A stretch of DNA of 64,000 nucleotides. It comes from Nostoc sp. CHAB 5844 (GTDB lineage Bacteria > Cyanobacteriota > Cyanobacteriia > Cyanobacteriales > Nostocaceae). Each line of letters starts with the position of its first letter. Position 1 is the first letter of the stretch. The notes under the pieces are model-generated. The model ran no database searches. It had not been told where the DNA came from and saw nothing but the letters and a program-made list of their open reading frames with translations. Positions 1 to 7,753 of this stretch are shown here, one piece after another. The position numbers and the translations under genes were made by a program. The stretch is from contig NZ_JAIVFW010000005.1 of NCBI RefSeq assembly GCF_020829595.1, positions 71,974 through 135,973 of the forward strand. Reading direction: 5' to 3'.

Positions 1-203
1 GTAATATTCTTTACTGCTTACAACATGGTAGTCAACTAGGTTGGTTAATCGATCCAGGCGATCGCTCAATTGTCGTTTTTCGTCCGAGTCAACAACCAGA
101 ATTGTTGCAGGGTAGTGATCGCCTACCAATTCTACAGGAAATCAATCTAAATTTGTCAGTAGAGCAAATTTTTAATTGGCTGAAAATGACAGATAGAAAA
201 TAA
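1..203 (+). CDS. Uma2 family endonuclease, C-terminal fragment (cut by window edge)
   Basis: The frame beginning at base 3 stays open to a TAA at 201-203 and encodes about 66 residues. It contains the GWLIDPGDRSIVVFRP stretch, which matches the C-terminal beta-strand region of Uma2 proteins (a restriction-endonuclease-like PD-(D/E)XK fold that is strongly amplified in cyanobacteria). The catalytic part lies outside the window. A decayed copy of the last 26 codons recurs at 2217-2300, on the other side of the DUF4157 gene. Family assignment is by pattern recognition of the tail only. Biological role of Uma2 proteins is largely unknown. Confidence 0.7.
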   Translation, partial: NILYCLQHGSQLGWLIDPGDRSIVVFRPSQQPELLQGSDRLPILQEINLNLSVEQIFNWLKMTDRK

Positions 204-351
204 ATTGTGGCGATCGCTGTTATGTGAACAATGATATCAATGGTGGCGATCGCTATTTTTCTTCAGTAAGATAGTGCCAATTTTTTACAAAACCTCTGCC
301 GCAAAACCACGGTAACTTTTATGCTGGCACAAAAATATCTGGAGGAGAAAA

Positions 352-2094
352 ATGTATAAGCGACATCACAATACACGTAAAGGATCTGCAAATCACTCTG
401 ATGTACCAGCAAATCAATTTGCACCCCGTCGCTTTGCCATCCAGTCCCAAACCGAAGAACCAGAGCAAACACCAGATTTACAAGCTCAATCACATACAAC
501 AGAAACATCTAGTAATAACTTAGCCAATATCTCAATTTTTCCCCCTGGCTATGAACCGCCACCACCACCAAGAGTACAGATGAAACTCACCATTGGTCAG
601 CCAGGTGATAAGTATGAGCAAGAAGCTGACAAACTAGCAGCCGATGTGGTGCAACAAATCAATGCACCACAAACTCCACCAGTACAACCACAGCCACAGC
701 AACCAGAAGAGGCATTAAGAAAAAAACCTTTAATACAACCTCTCTCGGATGCAAATGAAACTAGTGCGACACCAGATTTGGAAGCATCTATCCAACGAAT
801 GCAGGGTAGTGGACAGCCTCTAGCACAGACGATTAAAGCACCAATGGAACAAGCATTTGGGGCTGATTTTAGTGGAGTGAAAATTCATACAGATGCTCAG
901 TCTGACCAAATGAATCAATCAATTCAAGCGAAAGCGTTTACAACAGGACAAGATATTTTCTTTCGCCAAGGAACCTACGATCCTGGAAGTAGAGGCGGAC
1001 AGGAATTGCTTGCTCATGAATTGACTCATGTAGTGCAACAAACTGGCTCAGGAAAAGTCCAAAAATCAGAAGATAGTCAAAGACTTAACAGAGAAACAGT
1101 ATCTATTGGCAGAGCCGAAAAACAAATTCAAAGAATTACAGATCAGGAAGAAACTGAGTTTCAAAAGAAGTATAAATTGAGGTGGCATTCGATCAAAACC
1201 ACTCTGAACAGGATGGCAAAAATTAAAGGACATGAGGATTATGATGCATATAAAGCAGCTACAAACAAAGAAGATTTTACAGAAGCCTGTGAACTAGCTG
1301 CCAAAACGGAAAACACTTTAAGCGACAAAGATAAAAATGCAATGGCTAATGATATAGTCGTACCTCAAAGTTATTATCATGTCACAAAAAGCTTCAATAA
1401 AATCAATGGATTGGTAACAACAGGAGCCGCAACTTGCACCGGTTTAGCTATGTCTGCTAGTAACCAGGAAGGCGAAATTATATATGCTCTCACACATATA
1501 GATGGGGATAATAATATTCCTGAGATGATCGATGGTATGTTGAACGATATGGAGACTCAGATTAATGGTATTGTTGGACAAATTAATGCTTACATAGCTT
1601 CTGGGGGAATTGGATCACAAGGTAGTTTAGAACATACTCCCAAAAAGGTTGTTGACTATCTCAAGAGCAAAAATGTAGCTCTTCAGTTTGCCAGCCAACT
1701 ACAGCAGATCAGAATTGGAGGTAACTCCAAGCAAGGAGATCTTGTTAGAAGTGGCGAAAATGTTGATCAACTTCATAGAGAATCTGGTAACAAAGATGTA
1801 GATGGACTCATCCAACAAGTTAATGCTTTGCCTCAGATGAAAGGTGGTCATGCTTGGAAGAAGCTAGACCAAGAAGATGGGTACATAAGTGGTACACACG
1901 ATCCGATGGAACCGACAATTCAGCAAGTTTATGACAGAGCATTATCTTTAGAAAAAGCCGCAGACATTAACGACCAGAATCAGCAACAAAAACTGAAAAA
2001 TCTGAAAACAGCAATAAAAAATCAACAGGAATGGTACAAGAATTATCTTTTCGGCAAAAAACTTGTGGAATGGGCTGTTACTGACAATCAATGA
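352..2094 (+). CDS. DUF4157 protein with C-terminal Cys/His domain; candidate eCIS-type toxin
   Basis: 580 residues, ATG preceded by a strong GGAGGAGA ribosome site. Residues 1-75 are low-complexity and polar, with a run of prolines near 70. The DUF4157 module follows in two parts: KLTIGQPGDKYEQEAD near 78-93, then from about 145 to 235 the FGADFSGVKIHTDA and HELTH segments, with a metalloprotease-like HExxH at H222-E223-H226. DUF4157 is known as a module in proteins linked to extracellular contractile injection systems and polymorphic toxins. The C-terminal part (about 270-580) is not a family I recognise with certainty. It has TCTGLAMSAS around C362 and ALTHID around H382, a spacing of 20, and a later IRIGGNSKQGD stretch. 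This order resembles the Cys-His core of CheD/CNF-type glutamine deamidases, which is inference. No signal peptide or membrane segment. No injection-system genes are nearby, so any delivery machinery is elsewhere. Confidence 0.8.
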   Translation: MYKRHHNTRKGSANHSDVPANQFAPRRFAIQSQTEEPEQTPDLQAQSHTTETSSNNLANISIFPPGYEPPPPPRVQMKLTIGQPGDKYEQEADKLAADVVQQINAPQTPPVQPQPQQPEEALRKKPLIQPLSDANETSATPDLEASIQRMQGSGQPLAQTIKAPMEQAFGADFSGVKIHTDAQSDQMNQSIQAKAFTTGQDIFFRQGTYDPGSRGGQELLAHELTHVVQQTGSGKVQKSEDSQRLNRETVSIGRAEKQIQRITDQEETEFQKKYKLRWHSIKTTLNRMAKIKGHEDYDAYKAATNKEDFTEACELAAKTENTLSDKDKNAMANDIVVPQSYYHVTKSFNKINGLVTTGAATCTGLAMSASNQEGEIIYALTHIDGDNNIPEMIDGMLNDMETQINGIVGQINAYIASGGIGSQGSLEHTPKKVVDYLKSKNVALQFASQLQQIRIGGNSKQGDLVRSGENVDQLHRESGNKDVDGLIQQVNALPQMKGGHAWKKLDQEDGYISGTHDPMEPTIQQVYDRALSLEKAADINDQNQQQKLKNLKTAIKNQQEWYKNYLFGKKLVEWAVTDNQ

Positions 2095-2216
2095 ACATTT
2101 CTGAGTCAAGAAGGATAGCTGGTTTGTCTGTGGTAATTTAATAGGGCGATCTCATTTGTGAATAAATTTTAATCACACAGGTAATCTTACTAATTTGCTC
2201 TGTGACCAATAGTAGC

Positions 2217-2300
2217 GATCGCTTACTAACTCTAAAGGAAATTGACTGAGAGTTATCCGTAGAGCAAATTTTTGCTTTGTTGAAGATGACAGGTAATTAG
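2217..2300 (+). pseudogene. Decayed Uma2 C-terminal tail
   Basis: This stretch aligns without gaps to the end of the Uma2 gene at the window start (about 117-194), with roughly three quarters of bases identical, including a perfect run coding for VEQIF. The frame reads DRLLTLKEID, stop, ELSVEQIFALLKMTGN, stop, so it carries an internal TGA and has no upstream reading frame. It is a relic of a second Uma2 gene or of a partial duplication, and it places the DUF4157 gene between two related tails. Confidence 0.6.
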
Positions 2301-2330
2301 GTAAAAAGATGCTCTACGGTGTTCTAGAGC

Positions 2331-3650
2331 CTAACCTCTAAACAGAATTTCATTCCGACTAGTAGCGCCTAGCTCTGGTAAAGAGTTAGCAGGTGAATGC
2401 GGCGTAATAGCTGTAGGAACTGCGGGTGCGACTTCTAATTGTTTGACAAGACTTTGTAACAATTTGTCTTGTTCTAGGCGGTAATTGGATACGAAGGGGC
2501 CACGGTTGAGGATAGCAAACCAAACCAAACCGCGATCGCGTGTTGGGATAACACCAGCTAAAGCACTGACATCACGGAGAGTGCCAGTTTTCATCACAGT
2601 ACCAACTGGCATATGTCTGCTATGTAATGTTCCTCGATGATCAAACCCAGACATGGGAAACAAATCTGCCAAATTCAGTCCGTGTGCAGCTGCTTGCTGT
2701 TGAATTGCCATTAACATTGCACAAGCAGCCCTAGGAGAAATCCGATTTTCTGGGCCGAGTCCAGAACCATTGATTAATTGAATTTCTGACTCAGGTACTC
2801 TGGCAAGATGAGCAGCCGTTGTTTGCACTACACTTGCGCCGCCGACTGATTCTGCCAACATCTGTGCCATTTCGTTATTGCTGTAAACGTTCATTTCCTT
2901 GAGCAATTGACGCAAGGGCAATGATTTGTGACGCACCAGCAAAGTTGGTTGGGGAGGCTGTTCTGTAACTTTGACAGTACCTATAATTACCACTTCCGGC
3001 TTGGGTGTGCCTTTGGGCATGATGGAGTAGATGTAATTTGCCGGACGAGTCCAACTTTTATAATTCAGCGCTTGCTTAACCATTTGACCAGCTAGTAGCG
3101 GGTGACGCTGAAAATTCATCGCAAAATTGCCTGTAATGAGCAAATTGCCTTTTACTTGCTTAATGCCCATTTTATTGAGTGTATTGCCAAGAGCGATCGC
3201 TTCTTCCCACACAAACATCGGATCGCCACCACCAGCAATTACCAAATCACCTTGCAATACACCGTTAACTACAGGCCCCGTAGTCCCAATCAAAGTTTCA
3301 AATTGATGGTCTGGCCCCCAAGTTTTCAAAGAAACCAGAGAAGTCGCAATCTTGGTTAAAGAAGCAGCAGGCAGAGGTATCGTACCTTGATGATTTGCCA
3401 TGAGTATTGGCCCAGACTGTAACCAAATTCCCTGACTTTCGGCTAAATTTTGGGCGACTAATTTAGATTTGATTAGTCCTTGTAAGTATTGTTGTACTGT
3501 GTTCACCCCAGTAGGATTAGGATCAGAAGCCAGAACCAAGCCAGGGTTTACTTGCCCAGCCAATGCTTCTAAAGCATCAGAAGGCTTGATTTCCACCCCG
3601 GCCATTTCCAGCCACAGAGAAACCAAACCCGAACTTAATAATTCCAGCAT
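2331..3650 (-). CDS. dacB: D-alanyl-D-alanine carboxypeptidase, PBP4/DacB type (peptidase S13)
   Basis: 439 residues. It trims or cuts peptidoglycan cross-bridges. All three penicillin-binding active-site motifs of family S13 are present: SLTK (S97, K100), SNN (S257-N259) and KTGT (K354-T357). The region between the first two motifs is the long insert domain seen in PBP4-type enzymes. The ATG at 3650 gives MLELLSSGLVSLWLEMAG, which is only weakly hydrophobic, so no convincing signal peptide is visible even though the substrate is periplasmic. The enzyme could still be exported by an atypical signal. It stands alone, with an inverted-repeat element upstream and the Uma2 relic downstream. Confidence 0.9.
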   Translation of the reverse strand: MLELLSSGLVSLWLEMAGVEIKPSDALEALAGQVNPGLVLASDPNPTGVNTVQQYLQGLIKSKLVAQNLAESQGIWLQSGPILMANHQGTIPLPAASLTKIATSLVSLKTWGPDHQFETLIGTTGPVVNGVLQGDLVIAGGGDPMFVWEEAIALGNTLNKMGIKQVKGNLLITGNFAMNFQRHPLLAGQMVKQALNYKSWTRPANYIYSIMPKGTPKPEVVIIGTVKVTEQPPQPTLLVRHKSLPLRQLLKEMNVYSNNEMAQMLAESVGGASVVQTTAAHLARVPESEIQLINGSGLGPENRISPRAACAMLMAIQQQAAAHGLNLADLFPMSGFDHRGTLHSRHMPVGTVMKTGTLRDVSALAGVIPTRDRGLVWFAILNRGPFVSNYRLEQDKLLQSLVKQLEVAPAVPTAITPHSPANSLPELGATSRNEILFRG

Positions 3651-3946
3651 TTCTCACTCCCCAACTTCTAAGATGTATTTTGTGATTTACTGTGCTAATA
3701 TACAAACTTTTTTATGCTAATCAGCATTGGGTAATCATAACTGGTCTGTTTCTAATCTGGTAGTAGGTAGAAGCTTTTTTTATTTGTTACTTATTTGACT
3801 TGACAATTGATTTTTTACTTTGGCGTTCCTGCAAATAGCAAATACTAATATTTATAGCAACGCCTACATAATTTAACCTAAAAAATTTCCAAGTCAATTC
3901 AGTTTTTCTTATTAAAGTTTTTAGTCTTTTAAGTTGGGGAATTATA

Positions 3947-4136
3947 TATAGGACTCTTATTTGATTTTTGAAATATACGTAGCAAAAAAATGTAGGTTGG
4001 GTTTCGCTGATGCTCAACCCAACCTACGGCTAATGCACAACTTTAGCCTTGCCACGCCAGTAGTGGACTGTTTCAGCTAAAACAGTCCACTACAGATACT
4101 TAGATTTTTTCAGAAATCAAACCGGACTCCTATAGT
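3947..4136. mobile_element. MITE-like element with 21-bp imperfect terminal inverted repeats
   Basis: The left end reads TATAGGACTCTTATTTGATTT (3947-3967). The reverse complement of the right end is TATAGGAGTCCGGTTTGATTT, so 17 of 21 bases match, and both continue into a TGAAA block. The interior holds two further palindromes: one built on GTAGGTTGGG (about 3991-4025) and one on TAGTGGACTGTTT/AAACAGTCCACTA (about 4062-4095). It is about 190 bp, has no coding capacity, and begins with TA as in elements that target TA. Single ends of the same family occur at 11314-11345 and 40348-40375. Confidence 0.6.
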
Positions 4137-4155
4137 TACACTTACTGGACTTTTT

Positions 4156-4251
4156 ATGTCACTTTTAACAGATGCACTGGAGCGAATTGAGACATGGTTA
4201 GTCAAAAATCAACCCGAATTTGCCTTAAGTTTAGCGATTTTAGCTGCTTGA
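4156..4251 (+). pseudogene. N-terminal fragment resembling an SMI1/KNR4 (SUKH) protein
   Basis: A 31-codon frame starting MSLLTDALERIETWLVKNQP and ending in TGA just after the repeat element. The opening resembles the start of cyanobacterial SMI1/KNR4-family proteins, which bind toxins or regulate enzymes, but the protein breaks off after about 30 residues. I judge it a truncated remnant. The similarity is from memory and short, so the assignment is weak. Confidence 0.35.
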
Positions 4252-4262
4252 CTGCCAAAAAT

Positions 4263-4658
4263 TTAATGTATGTCGTTAATTTCTTTAGCCTTACCTTGAA
4301 TATTAATAGGATCGTAAAAATACTGTTCCTGAATGATTTTTCCATCCTTCCAAGTTTGCAAACCTAATTCTTCAATGAGAATGTGATAACCGTCAATACT
4401 GGTGATTTCAATTCGCATTTGAATGACGGAGCGATCGCCATCTACCAGCACAGCACCAATTTTGAAATCATGTACTTCTTTGACATTGGCATTCATTTGT
4501 TTTTGCCGCTCAATACTCAGTGCGCGTCCAACTCGTGGCGGTTGTAAGTTTTCTTGAACAACGACGTTTTCATCATAAAATTCTTCGTATAGTTGCTCTA
4601 CAGTTGGATTTGTTTTTTGAAAATCCAGTAGTTCTTGAACGCGATCGCGTAGTGTCAT
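4263..4658 (-). CDS. SnoaL/NTF2-like protein
   Basis: 131 residues from the ATG at 4658. A GTG at 4679 would add seven residues, but GAGGAG lies about 13 bases upstream of the ATG and overlaps the GTG, so the ATG (MTLRDRVQELLDF) is preferred. The fold signature is a helical N-terminus (VQELLDFQKTNPTVEQLYEEFY) followed by alternating strands ending in WKDGKIIQEQYFYDP, typical of small alpha+beta-barrel NTF2/SnoaL proteins. These bind small hydrophobic ligands or act as isomerases or cyclases; no substrate can be predicted. It lies downstream of the LOG-family gene on the same strand, with about 100 bases between them. Confidence 0.7.
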   Translation of the reverse strand: MTLRDRVQELLDFQKTNPTVEQLYEEFYDENVVVQENLQPPRVGRALSIERQKQMNANVKEVHDFKIGAVLVDGDRSVIQMRIEITSIDGYHILIEELGLQTWKDGKIIQEQYFYDPINIQGKAKEINDIH

Positions 4659-4761
4659 TGGTAAACGCCTGCTCCTCACAATCAGCTAATTTTTAGACAA
4701 GCTCAGCACAACTTCCTGAAGGGTAGCAAATAACGCACAATTTAATCATTCAATCTTGGTG

Positions 4762-5832
4762 CTACTTTCTTTCTGGATGTGCTATCTCTTCTTGGGAAGG
4801 GCTACCCATTTGGTTAATAGTGGAAATCATCTGATATAAACGCCCTAAGTCGCGTTGATTGAAGTGCAAAATTAAGCGAGGTAAATCGGAAGTTTCATCT
4901 TGACCTTCTTGAGGTAATGCCTGAGTTTTTTCAATCCGTCCTTTTACTAAAATGTCACTAAATTCATTATTAAGTCGCTCAACTTCAGTATCTGATAATT
5001 CACAACTTAGGCGAATCACCAACTGATTACTAACGTAGCGACTGGAGTGATAAACTTTGTAAAAACGCGTGATGGCATTGCAAGCTACTTCCAAGTTATC
5101 TGTGACTGTATAAAGGCAGGGGTCTTCTGGACTGACCAGACCTTTCTGCACCAGTTGTTGATCAATATAATCGCTCCAAGACCGCCAATAATCGCCACCT
5201 GGATGGTCGATTAAAACTAGAGGTACAGGGCCAAATTTGCCAGTCTGGCTTAAGGTCATGCACTCAAAGGCTTCATCTTGAGTGCCAAATCCACCGGGAA
5301 ACAAAGCAACTGCATCACTTTCTTTGAGAAGGAACAGCTTGCGAGTGAAAAAATACTTAAAGTTAATCAGTTTAGGATCGCCTTCAATGAAGGGGTTTGC
5401 TTGCTGCTCAAATGGTAGCTGAATGTTCAAACCAAAGGAATTTTCTCGTCCTGCACCTTCGTGACCCGCCTGCATAATACCGCCACCACCACCTGTCATC
5501 ACCATGAATCCCATCTGAGACACAATACGAGCAAACTCAAGCGCCATCTGGTACTCTGGCGATTCAGATGATAGACGGGCTGAACCGAAGATAGTTATTT
5601 TACGGACGTGTCGGTAGTTGTAAAATAGCTCGAAGCCTCGCTCCATATCCGCTAAAGCAGACGACAATATTTTCCAATCGAGACGATCAATGTCACTACT
5701 ACCCAAGCGGATTATAGTAGCAAGTGCCTGTTGGATGAATTGCCGATGTTTTAAAGTCGGTAAGCGATCGATTAATTCAGCGATATCCGCTTGCAGAGAC
5801 TCTAATGTGTCAAACGAGGCAGATGAGGTCAT
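4762..5832 (-). CDS. LOG-family (lysine decarboxylase-like) protein
   Basis: 356 residues. The central Rossmann-like domain (about 75-260) carries the two LOG signatures: MVMTGGGGGIMQAGHEGA and the PGGFGTQDEAFE phosphoribohydrolase motif. LOG proteins cleave cytokinin riboside or nucleoside 5'-monophosphates to base and ribose phosphate; their bacterial role is often unclear. The protein is longer than the usual roughly 190-residue LOG enzymes because of about 70 helical residues in front and about 90 behind, a long form common in cyanobacteria. Catalytic residues look intact. Start ATG at 5832; no alternative is better. Confidence 0.8.
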   Translation of the reverse strand: MTSSASFDTLESLQADIAELIDRLPTLKHRQFIQQALATIIRLGSSDIDRLDWKILSSALADMERGFELFYNYRHVRKITIFGSARLSSESPEYQMALEFARIVSQMGFMVMTGGGGGIMQAGHEGAGRENSFGLNIQLPFEQQANPFIEGDPKLINFKYFFTRKLFLLKESDAVALFPGGFGTQDEAFECMTLSQTGKFGPVPLVLIDHPGGDYWRSWSDYIDQQLVQKGLVSPEDPCLYTVTDNLEVACNAITRFYKVYHSSRYVSNQLVIRLSCELSDTEVERLNNEFSDILVKGRIEKTQALPQEGQDETSDLPRLILHFNQRDLGRLYQMISTINQMGSPSQEEIAHPERK

Positions 5833-5929
5833 GAGAACTGCTGGCGCAATGGCACTACATTTTACCTAATTTTGGGGTGCTATTTACAATCGTTTCTTAA
5901 TCTGTTGAACTGTCTGGGAAAGAGAGGTT

Positions 5930-6073
5930 AGGGATTAGAGGCTAGGGACTAGAGAATAAATTTTTTATGCTTGGTTGTAAGTTTTGATCATAAGTGACTA
6001 GCTGGAAAGATTTCTCAGCCAAGCATCCTAATTTTTAGCCTCCAGTGTCTCTAACTCCTAGCCTCTAGACCCT
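5930..6073. repeat. Inverted-repeat element with AGAGGCTAGGGACTAGAGA ends
   Basis: The left segment AGGGATTAGAGGCTAGGGAC (from 5930) is matched in inverted orientation by CTCTAACTCCTAGCCTCTAG (6051-6070). Related CTAGCCTCTAGCC-type strings occur at about 14049-14080 and 51812-51838. It has no coding capacity and is probably a small dispersed repeat rather than a regulatory site. Confidence 0.45.
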
Positions 6074-6077
6074 TTAA

Positions 6078-6117
6078 AACAAAAACAAAGCCCCTCTTAC
6101 GATACTCTCAGAGGGGC
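6078..6117 (-). terminator. Rho-independent terminator of the 6140-6638 operon
   Basis: On the minus strand GCCCCTCT and AGAGGGGC (6090-6097 with 6110-6117) form a perfect 8-bp stem around a 12-base loop, followed by TTTGTTTTTGTTTT. It lies about 22 bases past the stop of the downstream gene of the small operon. Confidence 0.85.
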
Positions 6118-6139
6118 AAGGTGTGGGTATGTATTAATT

Positions 6140-6412
6140 TCAATTATTTTCAAAATTACGCAAAGACTTGAAAACACGTAAGTTTTTTCGCTTATTCTGC
6201 TTATGACTCATTAAATAGTTATCAGCATAACGAAAAGCCGAAGCACGATCGTAAGCAGCGATCGCCACAGCTTGTAAAAAAACCTGAATGGGAATATCAA
6301 AACTAGAAATTCTTTCGGTTAACAGCAATAACTCCCTGTCTGTTGCTGGTATAGCAGCCTCTTCTGCCCATTCTGGCTCATTAGCAATTTCATCAATTAG
6401 CGCCTTGGACAT
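6140..6412 (-). CDS. Hypothetical protein, second gene of small operon
   Basis: 90 residues from the ATG at 6412, which has GGGGAGGT five bases upstream. The frame is open ten codons further up but without a ribosome site. The start lies inside the end of the preceding gene (20-base overlap), which suggests translational coupling. The protein is acidic in its first half (ALIDEIANEPEWAEEA) and has a lysine/arginine-rich tail (SHKQNKRKNLRVFKSLR). No recognised family, signal or membrane segment. The pair is followed by a good terminator, so it is a self-contained two-gene unit. Confidence 0.7.
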   Translation of the reverse strand: MSKALIDEIANEPEWAEEAAIPATDRELLLLTERISSFDIPIQVFLQAVAIAAYDRASAFRYADNYLMSHKQNKRKNLRVFKSLRNFENN

Positions 6413-6638
6413 TTTGTACCTCCCCAAACGCATAAGAAGCAAAGCCTGCGATGAAATTTAACTGTTCTTCACGAGTTTGTAAGTTCATAGGAAGTTCAGC
6501 ACTAGGAAATCCTAGTTCTTTTAAAATATCCAAACAGTAAGCGCTGGTTTGACTGTAAGAAGCTTGCTCCCATTTGTGGGCGACTTCTCTTGCCATTTCC
6601 AGATTGACTCTAATAAATCTCATCGCAGGGCTTGTCAT
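6393..6638 (-). CDS. Hypothetical protein, first gene of small operon
   Basis: 81 residues, ATG with AGGG seven bases upstream. Sequence begins MTSPAMRFIRVNLEMAREVA and has a helical, mixed-charge composition, with no signal or membrane segment. I do not recognise the family. The gene overlaps the start of the downstream gene by 20 bases. An overlapping pair of small soluble proteins would fit a toxin-antitoxin layout, but neither sequence shows a known toxin or antitoxin motif, so I do not call it one. Confidence 0.7.
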   Translation of the reverse strand: MTSPAMRFIRVNLEMAREVAHKWEQASYSQTSAYCLDILKELGFPSAELPMNLQTREEQLNFIAGFASYAFGEVQNVQGAN

Positions 6639-6863
6639 AGTTGCACCCTAATAAACTGGATATTGGCAGTTTTGATCAGAACCCCAATTCAACGTAACCG
6701 TGATTCTGCTGAATTTATGAAGATGGGCAATTTGAGCATCAGCGCATTTGCGTAACAGAGAAAGGAGGTATACGGAGATAGTTTAAGTAAACTTAGAGAT
6801 GTTAGGACAAATGTACACGGAGGTACGGACAGAAAAGTTTAAGTTTCAAGGATGAAGGATACA

Positions 6864-6892
6864 ACTTCAGACTTCAGACTTCAAACTTCATC
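6864..6892. repeat. Short tandem heptamer repeat (ACTTCAG type)
   Basis: Four consecutive copies of ACTTCAG/ACTTCAA within a gene-free gap. Similar seven-base tandem repeats occur at 15287-15315, 34085-34146 and 56499-56531. They belong to the short tandemly repeated sequences described in filamentous cyanobacteria. Confidence 0.7.
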
Positions 6893-6902
6893 GTTTAGTT
6901 GA

Positions 6903-7355
6903 CTATTGACTAATTTGTACTTCTTCAGCCACACGTTTGAGGCGACGCAGTTGAGCTTGCATATCTTCCTTTGTCCAAGATGCGGCAAAATTGTTGAATC
7001 CCCAACTGACTATAGGGTTAGGAACATTAAACTCAAAACGGTTGACTAAGCGTGTCCCCTTTTCTACTGGTTGACATTCCCAGCGATCGCGTCCTTGAAA
7101 AAATCCTTGAAATTCCCAAACAACTAAACCAGGTTGTCTTTCTACGACAACACTCTTCAAAGTCGGTTTAACAAGCGGGATTTGAATTACAAAGCGACTT
7201 TGACTACCTACATCAGTACTCCAAACCTCACCCACAGGTTCGCAACGTAACACAGGATTCAGCCAGCGATGCATCAGCGCTAAATCGGTAATACAGCGCT
7301 CTACAACCGCTGCTGTGGCGTTAATTTGAATTGATTGTTCAAAAAATTGGTTCAT
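6903..7355 (-). CDS. SRPBCC family protein (polyketide cyclase/START-like)
   Basis: 150 residues starting MNQFFEQSIQINATAAVVER. The pattern of an N-terminal strand, a helix with CITDLALMHRWLNP and then repeated amphipathic strands (VVWEFQGFFQGRDRWECQPV) with a long C-terminal helix fits the SRPBCC helix-grip fold. Such proteins bind lipids or aromatic ligands; the ligand here cannot be inferred. It is a single gene between two long intergenic stretches. The start is supported by homologous length for the family (about 145-155). Confidence 0.75.
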   Translation of the reverse strand: MNQFFEQSIQINATAAVVERCITDLALMHRWLNPVLRCEPVGEVWSTDVGSQSRFVIQIPLVKPTLKSVVVERQPGLVVWEFQGFFQGRDRWECQPVEKGTRLVNRFEFNVPNPIVSWGFNNFAASWTKEDMQAQLRRLKRVAEEVQISQ

Positions 7356-7753
7356 GCCAAATTGCTAATCCTGTTGCTGCCCTTAGATTAACTCAAAAAT
7401 GGCTGTTGTCCGCACGCTACATTCATGTGACAGAAAACCGTATTCTTACTCAAGAAAAATCCCTAGTTAAAATTCAAAATATTTTTTCATTTGTAACAAA
7501 TTAGCTGATCAATCAGTTGCCTATATATATTTACTGGTAAATTGATACGCAAAATACGCGTAAACTCACTAGCACAACTTGGCGAAAATAAGCAGACCAT
7601 CGACAATGGTTAAAAGTTTGAGGTAGGAGCATTCTTACTTTTTACTTTTTACTTTTGCTTTGTTTTACTAGAGTGTAATTTTGCATCATCAAATCTACTC
7701 TACTGAGTTAACCAGTATTTTTAGCGAATACGTAACCTTAATTCCAGAAAACC
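7356..7753. other. Gene-free interval, nothing recognised
   Basis: About 400 AT-rich bases between divergent genes. It must hold the promoters of the SRPBCC gene and of the channel-like gene. I see no convincing hairpin, repeat or protein-coding frame. Confidence 0.5.

Noticed and set aside
3787-4017. 76-codon minus-strand frame
   Set aside because: It overlaps the MITE-like element end and the GTAGGTTGGG palindrome and shows no protein features.
6140-6638. Toxin-antitoxin system
   Set aside because: The overlap and size fit, but neither protein carries a toxin or antitoxin motif I can recognise, and no toxicity logic can be read from the sequence.
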